A stretch of DNA of 64,000 bases, from the NCBI GenBank assembly GCA_030248225.1, contig JASANE010003364.1, forward strand, positions 1 through 64,000. Reading direction: 5' to 3'. Positions within the stretch are counted from its first letter, which is position 1, and every line of letters starts with the position of its first letter. A program made the translations under genes and the position numbers. Below, one piece after another: positions 55,031-64,000 of this stretch. This DNA comes from Trileptium ribeirensis (Eukaryota > Nematoda > Enoplea > Enoplida > Thoracostomopsidae). The notes under the pieces are model-generated. The model ran no database searches, had not been told where the DNA came from, and saw only the letters and a list, made by a program, of their open reading frames with translations.

Positions 55031-56075
55031 ATCTTCCACATTGCGGGCGTTTTATAGCGTGAACGCCGCATTAAATGTCGAAAAATGGCCACAAAATGTG
55101 TACGCTACGTGGCAGAATTTTACTACGGAGTCATGCTTCTATGAAAAGTCCTACGGGGAACGAATAGCAACAACAAGGGCCTACGACGCCGCGAAATAGA
55201 GATAAGATAAAATAATTTTAGTGGATAACAAACCGTCATGCCGATATCGACTTCGTTGTAAATATTTTTAAGTCAAATCTGAGGTCAATTAAAATTCTCG
55301 AAAATGTTCCCTAGCTTCGCTTAGGATATGTTAAGATTTCAAAATATGTTCCACCTTCTTGATTGGCCTCCCTCAGTACACAAAATGATTAAAAGTAGTA
55401 TATAAATGATGGTTCTGGAACAGCCTTATGGTAAACATAACGTAATGGGTTACATTTGCCTTATATGGTAAACATAACACAATGCATTTCTCTTGCCTTA
55501 TAAGATAAAAGTGAAGAAACGTGTTCTACTTGCGTTACATCGCAGATATAATTAAACGCTTTACAATAGCTATCCGTAATAACATTATATAGTTATATAA
55601 TGCTATGTATTGCATATTTTTCCAACGGTTGTTCTGGTTTAGCAAAGAAAATATCCACGCATCATGTTTACTAATTGGAAACGTCAAACATTTAAAGCAT
55701 GGCTATATTATGCATCATTAACCTTAGGATGTGTGCACCTAGGGCCGGATTTTGTCACAGAGCCAATTCCAGCTAGTGACAAAATCACACAACCACATCC
55801 GGCTCTTCATAAATAAAATAAATAGCTAAGCTATGCTAGTATGTTTGCACGGGCCGGGAGTGGCTATATATCAGGGTTTGATAGCCGGGACGGGCTACTG
55901 AAAAAATATTTATTACATTCAGTTTAGCAGGTGTTACATCGAAAATATTGAGCTCTAGGCCCAAATAAGGCAACATTAGTAGTAATTAAAAGCAAAACGC
56001 ATAAATTCAGGCAAAATAAATAAGTAAATATAGCTATTTTCAAAATTTTTGTTTAAGCGCCTTTTACAAGCCAAC
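55031..56075. other. Intergenic, nothing recognised
   Basis: AT-rich. It lies downstream (in transcription sense) of the fossil viral block. I looked for continuation of the DNA polymerase and found none. Confidence 0.35.
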
Positions 56076-56303
56076 CTAGTAGCTATGTAAAACATGCTTT
56101 TTTGAATGGTTTTTGAAATCAGTTTTGGCTTGTTTCTGTCGTTCTGTTTTAAACAAAATATATGGTTTCATCCAAAGATATTGTTTGAATTTGATGCCTT
56201 TGTTTATCTTCTTTAAAATCATCCCAAGAGACAAATACAATTTCAAATTCCGGTAGTGTACAATATAATTACGCTTATTACGAAGGTTTAGAATTTGAAG
56301 CAT
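56076..56303 (-). pseudogene. Fragment of protein-primed DNA polymerase B (Polinton/adintovirus type)
   Basis: About 70 codons, very basic. The stretch YIVHYRNLKLYLSLG, then LKKINKGIKFKQYLWMKPYI and a short K/R-rich helix, has the layout I associate with the palm-proximal part of protein-primed family B polymerases (pPolB) of Polintons and related viruses. Only this piece is left: the exonuclease and the catalytic Asp motifs are absent on either side, and it abuts the ATPase relic, implying a large internal deletion. The enzyme would have replicated the element's linear genome. Match made from recall, not a search. Confidence 0.6.
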
Positions 56304-56959
56304 CGATTATTATATAGCCCCACGGTGCTTCTGTTGCCTTTTCGTATGCATGGGTAAGAAATTTTGGGTTTCAAGGAAACATTTGCCTAGACATTATTGT
56401 GATTGCTGTTTTATCACGTGGTTGTGCCATACACACAATGTAATGTGCGTTTGTTATTACATCGCGCATTTGAGAGCCTTTATGGTAAACGTCTTGTGTC
56501 ACGAAAATTTCCGCCGTGTTTAGATGATGACTGTTTGCAAGGCTCCAACAGTTTGCTGATCAACCGGTTATTTGACATTTCAATATGTAAATCATCTAGA
56601 ATCAGAAGCGTATTATGCGTTGGATTGGTATATTGTTTTTGAGAAGTTCATTTTCATCACAACCTTCGCTAATAGACAAATTCTCGACGTCTTTTAACAA
56701 CTCGTCGTACACCGGTTGATACATAGCAAATATGAATGTGGTCGAGCTGTGTGAGAAAAACTGTCGTCCTTTCGCGTACTAGCTTTGTTATCCAATGAGA
56801 TTTGCCACATCCGCTGACTCCCATTATAATCATTGTTGACGGAGAAGTGAAATCGAGTATCGAATTCAAAACACCTATTATTCGTTGGTGGTGCAGATGT
56901 AACGTTTCAATATTACAAACATGTGGCAGCAACGCTGTATCCACGCTTTGACTTGACAA
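56282..56959 (-). pseudogene. Packaging ATPase (FtsK/HerA, A32-like), frameshifted relic
   Basis: Walker A GVSGCGKSH at about 56799-56823, preceded by PSTMIIM. Walker B LLILDDL at 56588-56608. A sensor-like VTQDVYHKG followed by MRDVITNAHYIV at 56430-56510, and a C-terminal YEKATEAPWGYIIID near 56300-56340. These motifs lie in the right order but in different frames: shifts near 56735, 56610 and 56525, plus an in-frame stop at 56371. The first codon given by an open frame is TTG, so no true start is visible. Family members pump DNA into capsids. Dead as it stands. Confidence 0.8.
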
Positions 56960-57069
56960 TCAATCATTGTGGTGGGCTTTATATAGTTTTGCTGCGGGTG
57001 TTTTATATATTGTGCTGAACATTTTCATCATTTTTCTTTCGTTCATTTTGCGGTCGGCGCTACCGAAAG

Positions 57070-57533
57070 AATACAAAGACGACTGAAATGTCACCTAAAC
57101 CTCATCATCGTTAAGCGACAAATTCTTCTCGTACACTCTACAAATAAAAAATGCTATGTATAGACACCACTGTCCGCACACATTAGAATGCAAAGCCTGA
57201 ACGGATTTTGAGTTCTGCCAAAATTTACGACAATCTTCAACCAAAAAAGTTCAAACTCCACACTATACTCTGCGGGCTCAAAACCATATGAGTCAAAGAA
57301 ATAGTCCTGTCTCTTTTGCGAAATCTAAAACAATACCCAGTGCTGACCGGGTTCATTATCGTTGTCCGTGTTTGCTACGATGAGTTCACCCGGCCTACTA
57401 TTATTTGTTAAACGTGGTAACATAGTAGCCGCATATACACCGCAAAAAAATCGGTTAGTAGTTTTATTTCGCGTTAGTAGCGTTGCAATTTCTAAAGAAT
57501 CCGTTTTTACTACTATGCAGAATAATCTACTAC
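57070..57533 (-). pseudogene. Adenovirus-type cysteine protease, broken relic
   Basis: Reading the minus strand just past the capsid-like ORF in another frame: a N-terminal part with FFCGVYAATMLP, then a GQHWVLF block (catalytic His, about 57329-57350) and, after a stop, YFFDSYGFEP (about 57280-57310). The nucleophile block CGQWCLY is at 57164-57178 in a further frame. The layout (His in G-x-H-W, D-S-Y-G, late C-G-x-W-C) is that of the maturation protease shared by adenoviruses and Polinton-type elements. At least one stop and one frameshift interrupt it. It would have cleaved capsid precursors. Confidence 0.8.
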
Positions 57534-58246
57534 AACGTTACGGTGTTGATCGATATAAATACAATTATAGTACACGGCTGATCGATATCTTTTGAATCAA
57601 AAATCATTTTCAAAGTTAATTCACCTTGACGCATTGGCAATCCATAACTTTCACCACCCGACTTATCTGGCGTTATATCGAATTCGTACAGCACATAACC
57701 ACAGCGTAGATAATCGTCGTACGTTATGCGATTTCCCGCGTTTCTTTCGTACATTCCGCTTGATTGAAAAATACTCAAATATTCACGAGTCGCTTTGTTA
57801 TCGCTCCAGTTAGGCTTGTAAGGGATCGACGGCAATATTACGTTTTCGATGAAAAGACTTACGAACGCTGGAGTTTTAGAAACAAAATTTAACGGGGATT
57901 TTTCGCAGTTACCATTAAACGCATCGCTTTCAACATTTCTAACGATAACTGTATGCGGTAGCTGACGGCGTGATATATTTTTGTGATAGACAAGTGTTCG
58001 ACCGCTGTTGATTTGAAACTGTTTGACTACGGTTCTTAAAATGTAGTACTTTGCCCAATAATGACGAATCGACTCTGCCATTGCCGCTGCCATCGGTGGT
58101 GCTAACTGCACGCGGCGAACAAACAAAGCAACCTCTTCTAGCTCAAGTTTAGGCGTCAGATAAATTTGGGGGTCATCTTCTTCAGTGACAATATGTTTCT
58201 CATATGGTACAAGTGCCAGTGGAGCAGTATTATTAGTTTCTGACAT
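57530..58246 (-). CDS. Hexon-like (double jelly-roll) capsid protein domain, F54H12.2-like family
   Basis: An uninterrupted 238-residue ORF starting at ATG (58244-58246). It has a K-L-E-L-E-E-V-A-L-F-V-R-R-V opening strand, AKYYILRTVVKQF, QLPHTVIVRNVESDAFNGN, SPLNFVS, then YDDYLRCGYVLYEFDITPD and a terminal CTIIVFISI strand. This pattern is typical of a protein family spread through many animal genomes (named after worm protein F54H12.2) that I regard as the C-terminal half of a Polinton/PLV-type major capsid protein. It lacks the usual N-terminal half, so it is either a partial gene or a fragment kept open by chance or selection. Its 3' end overlaps the protease relic. Family assignment is from recall. 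Confidence 0.78.
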   Translation of the reverse strand: MSETNNTAPLALVPYEKHIVTEEDDPQIYLTPKLELEEVALFVRRVQLAPPMAAAMAESIRHYWAKYYILRTVVKQFQINSGRTLVYHKNISRRQLPHTVIVRNVESDAFNGNCEKSPLNFVSKTPAFVSLFIENVILPSIPYKPNWSDNKATREYLSIFQSSGMYERNAGNRITYDDYLRCGYVLYEFDITPDKSGGESYGLPMRQGELTLKMIFDSKDIDQPCTIIVFISINTVTL

Positions 58247-61200
58247 ATTGATTTAACGCGGGAACAAGAACGAATGATAGCTAAAGGGGAAGTTAGGTAC
58301 TATTATACTTTACTTTCCACATATTTCGCAAAAACAAACAACATAGTCATGATGCAACAACACTATTTGTCCACAAGGCCTTCTTGGGGAAACACTGTTT
58401 CAATGTCTTCTAATAAATCATGGACATCCACGATTAACGTAGCTTAAGTGAACAATCAGGCACTGTGCTAAAATAACATGATTTTATTCTCAATTTCATT
58501 CAAAAAATTTTATTAATGATTCTCTATGTTGTTGACCAAATATCATTGAGCCCGTGTTGCACAAAACCATTTCATATCTGATGTAGATTGGTACAAATGC
58601 CAACGATATAATGCATAGCTATCTTCCTTTTTGGCTGGTGGGAGAAGTTACGATTTCAATTTGACTGCCTAAGTTGTTCTCTAACATGATCGTCCTGCAT
58701 TATATGTTTGTGTTGGTGCAGCCCCAAAATATTTCATAGATTGACTTCATTGTTTTAGAAATCATGCAATAGCAGTAGTGCAGTGCTAGCAGCTGAACGT
58801 CATGCATCGGCAGCATCGAAATGGGTATGACTGATAAGCTTGGCTGTGCCAATCCGTACGTGATAATGAGTTTTCTTGCAACAGGTTATTTGTCTATGGC
58901 AATTAAATCTGGTGTTCTGCGGTTAATTTCTTTGTAGAAATTCATTCAACACCATTTGTCTGTTAATTTGTCTCAAACTGCACTACACGTTGCTCTATTG
59001 TAAACGTATAGTTCCCAGTTATGTCACACTGCATCGTAAGATACATTTCTCAGTCTGATTCCTGTATATATCACGATTCACGGCGCATGTGTTAATGGCA
59101 ATATTGTAGCGTTCGCAAATAAATGTTTTATTTCAGTGACTAAAAGAAGTTGTGTATTAAAAACGTGAGGATTGACGCGAGCTGTATGTTCTCGAACAGT
59201 TTTGCTCCGAATTGCAGTCGACCGAAAAGCGTTCTGTAAATATTTAGGCAAAATTACAGAATAGGATGGTTGGTGGAGTCAGTAAATTTGCTTGCGCATT
59301 ACAATTTTTACAATATTCCTAAGCTAGGGTTAATTCTGTTGCGCAAATCTGTATTCCAATTTATACTACAATGTCAAAAATGTGTTTGCAACCATTATGA
59401 GAGTAATGCTATTAGCTAATAATGTGTTTTAACGCTTAATTTTGCATTTGAAATGCATTCGTAATTCGACAAATGTTGAACGATATCATGCAGAAAACAT
59501 ATAGCGTCAATTGTTTTCGACGAAATTTCCGACATAAAACAGAGAACATAAATTTAAAAAATCCTGGCAAAACGAGCGAATAACAACACGTGCGAAAACA
59601 TCACTGTACAAAAACATAGTTAACACAGCACTTCATAGTTATGTATTTGGTTATTCGAGGCTAGTAGGAGTTAACGGGTTAGTCCGAACGGGTGCACTAA
59701 ACATGGTAATTAAATTACTGTGTATATACTAAAAGTTATACGAAAAAAAGTATTTTCGAAGAACCAAGTTGATATAACGTAAAAACATTTATCTGCAGAA
59801 ATGAATATATTTTGCGCACGGCTACATCTTCCAAGTAGCTACTCGTGAATGCAGTTCATGTGCTTACACCTGGGTTGTTCTTTTGCGAAGTCAGTTTCCA
59901 ATCTTATATCGATTACCACGTATGAATCACGGTTTTATTCAAGTACATACACCGTCAGGACCGGCAATACAGAAATACGCTATATATGCGGTACTGTTTT
60001 GCGAATTATCATCATAATTAATCACAGCGTTGTCGTTATACTCTTTCGCTAATCGTGTTTTTGATCGAGAGCATTTGGAAAAATAGTGTCACCGAGATAG
60101 CAAAACATTCGTCGAGTTTGGATTTTGACGAGGAGTACTAACTAAACTAATGTGTCCACCGTTTTATCAAGCTGTTTAATAATACGCACATAATTAGGAA
60201 ACGCACGGCTATGCAAAATGCATCCATACTGCACAATGCCCGTATTTGTGTTTGCTAAACTGCAAATGCTGATGGTAGAAGTTCGAGCCATAATATTTGC
60301 ACGACTCAGTTCGTTACTTAGACAAAAGAACAACCATGGTGCAAGCACCTAATCCGTCTTTCACATTAAGATGCGTGCACCAAGACCACGAGATGTTAGT
60401 CACCCAAGGGCTACGATCTCATGTAAAATGTATATAGCGAGAAGGCATTGGGGCCCGAGTTATACGAGAATTGTTATTTTTCCGTGCGTTTAGCATCTCA
60501 TTGTTTGCACTATTATACTAACTGGTTTCACACAAAATACGCATAAAAACCCGGCAGTAACACTTCATATAGCACAACAATATTACACAATGTATGGACC
60601 TGGATTTTGCACGCATTGCAAAAATAGCGAATTTTAAAGATTCCGATTTATATATTGTATATATAGCAATCTGCTCATCTTTGACTGTTACACATATGCA
60701 CAATCGCGTTTAATTAAGCTGCATTTTGTTGCGCTGACAATTGAACACAAAGCGTGGATATTACTATAATAATAATAAAGGCATAAAACGAAAATAAAAA
60801 ACACAATCGTTATCACATGTTGCAGTTAAGTCGCATAATATAAATACCTATCTATAATAGCAGGTTTATCATAAGCCCTAGTCGAATCAACAACATTAGA
60901 TAATATTAGCCTAAAAACCGTAACTGAAAATATAAATTAATATTGAAGCCTTTCTTGCTATAAATATCTTACAACAAACGAGTGACTGATTACCTAGGCT
61001 TCATCTGTTAACAGAAAGTACAGTTTATTCTAGGTGCGGTAATTGTCTCAGTAAACCTTGTTATGTTACTAACATTTATAGCAAGAAAGCTTTGTTGGTA
61101 CGAATACGTACTGTAACGTCAACGAAACAATCATACCATCGCTAACAAAAACTTAACAGACAAATAAATATTTATGGACGACGGGTTCATTAATTTTCCT

Positions 61201-61440
61201 GTCGAAATTCCCATTCAAACTTATTGTTTCCTAAATATAGGTTAGAAACTTGCGCAGAACACATCATATTGTTTCAAATGCAAAAGACAGAAAGAGCAAC
61301 ACATTGTCAGCGACATATTTACAGTTGCATAAAAACTCATATTGACTGCGGTTATTTTACGCAAAACGATAAATAATCAAAACTACGTCGCACCCTGATT
61401 CTATGGAGAACCTATAAATTATATAAGAGTATATTTTATT
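58247..61440. other. Intergenic flank of the viral relic
   Basis: A 25-codon frame ending at about 58352 (LIVDVHDLLEDIETVFPQEG) lies just upstream of the capsid-like ORF and may be the tail of another lost viral gene. Otherwise AT-rich. A 68-codon minus-strand frame at 60142-60348 is not recognisable. No integrase or terminal inverted repeats were found. Confidence 0.35.
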
Positions 61441-61925
61441 TGTCATTGTTGCTTTTTGTGGCTAGAAATTTTGTATTCTATATGTATATTTATACATACA
61501 TATATTGTCTGTGTTAATATCGAATACTATATATGCAAACAATTATACCACGTCAAACCAAATGAATGTGCATGAACATGTATATATTTTTGGTCAGGAA
61601 ATATATTAAGAACAAGCACATTATACAATATCATTTGAAATGAAACTATCAACTTATCTGGATCATAAATATGCAGCATTTGTCAGTGCGGCGTTATGTG
61701 GCCAAAAAATTTTCATTATATATGTATATTCATATATATTGCCTGTATTAATATTGAACAGTTATACGACGTCAAACAATATGGGAAAACAGTTATACAA
61801 CGTCAAACCAAATGAATGTGCATGAACATGAATATATTTTTGGTCAGGAAATATATTCAGAACAAGCACATTGTATACTGTAATTTGAAATGAAACTATC
61901 AACTTATTTCAACTACGGATATATT
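61441..61925. repeat. Tandem duplication, two ~240-bp units
   Basis: Unit 1 is 61441-61680 and unit 2 is 61681 to about 61925. Both contain TGTCA.TG..GC.TT.TGTGGC, CCTGT.TTAATAT.GAA, then CGTCAAACCAAATGAATGTG, ATATATTTTTGGTCAGGAAA and TGAAATGAAACTATCAACTT. Unit 2 has an extra internal copy of AGTTATACRACGTCAAAC. Confidence 0.9.
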
Positions 61926-62730
61926 TCAAGTCGTAAATTAATTATGTGCATACAAGTACAATCAAATATATAATTAAAAAGCAGCTGCTTAGTAAACGTC
62001 AAACGCTACGATTCGCTTGGAACAAATCCAAAATTTATAATAGATCAGAAATATATAATGCAAAATTAAAGACAAAATAAACGTATATCAAGATTCATTC
62101 GGCTCAGTTTACCAATTTCTGACTAACAGTGGCCAAATAATGGTCTACAGACAAAACAGAGGTGCCCAGCCATACATCACAATACTCTATTAAAATTTAG
62201 TATTATATATTATTTTTACTATTGTTTGATCTTTGTTCCACATTTAAAATAGTGTTTCAAGTATTTGGTGAGTCGCATGAATCCATTGATAGTAAAATTG
62301 GTTGATCATTAACAACCCCGGTATTGAAGTTACAAACGCTTCCAATGAGTAAATCGAATTTATTAAGCTACGAACACGTTATTGTTGTTTACGATTTGCC
62401 TTGCTGCCATCAGCCAGCCTGGCGACATAGATACATGTGGCTTCCCATACTATCAGAATTATATTAACGTAAATTTATATATTCACATAAATTATACAGA
62501 GAAGGTGTCAGCCAGACCTTCCACATTGTGAAGATAGTAGACGGTGTCTATTACATCATCTCATTCATGCATAAACAGTTGGCAGCCGACCGTTTAAAAT
62601 TTTTTCAAAAATTATGCACCGTGTCATGCACGCCGTGTTCTGTAGGATCTACGTGACATTGTCAGGTTTAAATAAGCTCCAAAGAGGTAGGACATTATAA
62701 CGTGAAGGCCGCAGTCTCTAATATGATGGC
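61926..62730. other. Intergenic, nothing recognised
   Basis: AT-rich sequence, no coding or repeat signal. Confidence 0.4.
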
Positions 62731-62843
62731 AATGAAGCAATTGTTACGTCGAACGATATATGCATTATATATGCATTATATATGCATTATATATGCATAT
62801 ATACGTCGAAAGATTAATGAAGCAATTGTTACGTCGAACGATT
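62731..62843. repeat. 27-bp direct repeat flanking (ATATGCATT)n microsatellite
   Basis: AATGAAGCAATTGTTACGTC plus GAACGAT occurs at 62731-62757 and again at 62816-62842. Between them is a self-complementary ATATGCAT-type microsatellite (62758-62803) and a partial third ACGTCGAA. Confidence 0.9.
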
Positions 62844-63469
62844 ATACGCGTTCTGACAGCAGCAGTAGTTACACATTATTTATAAAAATTTACCAATACA
62901 GAGTTTAGTGACATCGTGTGATATTAAATAAAGCCAGCTAAAACCAGCGACAGCTTGACAAAATAATTTATACATTGTATTAAATCATGATATTTCAAAA
63001 CCGACCTGTTTTTGATGAATTTATTTTCTGTTATTGAATTTATTCATTTTTTTCGTTTAATAATAATATTGGCAAAACTTGAGGTAGTTATTTATCAATA
63101 GACGTAATTTTGCATTTTTGAACGGATATACGGTATAAAATTCATATTGCGAACGTCACATCTTGCGCCACGATTAAAAATTTATTCCGTTTTTGAATTT
63201 GTGTACTGTCTTAAGTTTTTCGTAATTTCTATCTACTGGCCGCTCTATGTTTGTAGGAAGCATATCCTATAAAATTATCGGCTTTGAGGCCTCATGAACT
63301 GCGTTGCGGTGCACGAATCGATGCATACCTACATGTATCGGCAGGGCGTCACAGATATAATCATGAAGCTTCAGTTTTGATGTTAACCAAAATTATTCTA
63401 TGTTGGCCCAAACTAACATGTAAGACTAAGTGAAGCCCACACTGTGCTGCTAGCACCCAGAAACCCAGG
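62844..63469. other. Intergenic, nothing recognised
   Basis: AT-rich sequence without recognisable features. Confidence 0.4.
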
Positions 63470-63800
63470 ACAGTGGGATTATCCTTCTGAGGCTCGGACT
63501 TTCATACCGTTGGGGCGTCGCTGAATTTCTGGGATGTAGCGTTATACCCTGAGGCTCCAACACTCCGCCCCCTCCCCAACCAACCCCTCGGTGTGCCTTA
63601 GGTGCGTGAAAATTTGAGCAAAATTACGCAAAAATCGGCCAGAAATTTGGCAGAATTGCGAAAAGCCAATGAAAATTAGTAAAAGTTAGGGGAAAAGGGA
63701 AAAATGAGTGCCAAGAAATTGTCAAAATTGGAGTTCCAAGAAATTTCAAAAATTTATCCCACTGACATCCTGCCCACGCCTACCGCCTGATCCCCTGGCA
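63470..63800 (-). repeat. Interspersed repeat family B, copy 2 (inverted)
   Basis: A GC-rich end (CTCCGCCCCCTCCCCAACC), a long A-rich core with GTGAAAATTTGAGC and GCCAGAAATTTGGC words, then AATTTATCCCACTGACATCC and CTACCGCCTGATCCCCTGG. This order is the reverse of the copy at 52790-53105. Confidence 0.45.
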
Positions 63801-64000
63801 ACGACCTGCCCCTCGAGACATCCGCTATACCTCCTTCGTAGCTCGCCCATGTGTGGTTTAATTGCATTTACCATACGTTTCGTGCAAAATATTGTAGAAA
63901 GCTGTCGATGGCTTCAGTTTTGGCTTTTTATTCCGATGTCAAATAACAAATATATAACGTATGATTTGTGATGGTAACATAGAAGTAGGTATAATTAGTT

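Noticed and set aside
1..64000. CRISPR arrays, tRNA or rRNA genes, bacterial operons
   Set aside because: No regularly spaced identical repeats with unique spacers, no cloverleaf-like segments with A/B boxes I could support, and no dense one-strand ORFs with ribosome-binding sites.

Overview
This is animal (metazoan) nuclear DNA. It is AT-rich, has GT-AG introns, no bacterial-style gene packing, and is dominated by transposable elements and their debris. I cannot name the species. A divergent invertebrate is likely, and a flatworm would fit the RTE retrotransposons, but the window does not prove this.

Host gene: the first 41.4 kb is mostly one plus-strand gene for dynactin subunit 4 (p62, DCTN4). 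It is split into many short exons (45-200 bp) inside very long, repeat-filled introns. I recognised it from short exon-sized translations that follow the p62 protein in order, each with splice signals. The exons are 604-706 (cysteine-rich CxxC block), 13712-13816, 17549-17616, 23531-23731, 23820-23929, about 32141-32185 (second CxxC block), 32279-32333, 32914-33012, 33483-33577, 37240-37318 and the last exon 41241-41381 with the stop. Codon phases agree across most junctions. The N-terminal exon is outside the window, and the stretches 706-13712, 17616-23531 and 23929-32141 are not fully resolved.

Mobile DNA in the introns: a complete and apparently young RTE-type non-LTR retrotransposon (24712-27898) has an intact 1011-residue ORF and a perfect 12-bp target-site duplication. 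Two older RTE relics lie at about 34828-35910 and 37800-39020. There is a TA-flanked MITE family (five copies), a 1.57-kb TIR element with a 4-bp duplication, and an interspersed repeat family present in at least six places in both orientations. Several minisatellites are also present.

Downstream of DCTN4 (42-64 kb) is gene-poor. It holds a GC-rich block with a covarying hairpin, a decayed pogo/Jerky-like DDE transposase (50.0-51.0 kb), and a minus-strand block (56.08-58.25 kb) that I read as a fossil Polinton/Maverick- or adintovirus-like element. In transcription order that block has a capsid-like ORF, an adenovirus-type cysteine protease relic, a packaging-ATPase relic and a short piece of protein-primed DNA polymerase B. 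All but the capsid-like ORF are broken by frameshifts or stops. I found no rRNA, tRNA or CRISPR array.
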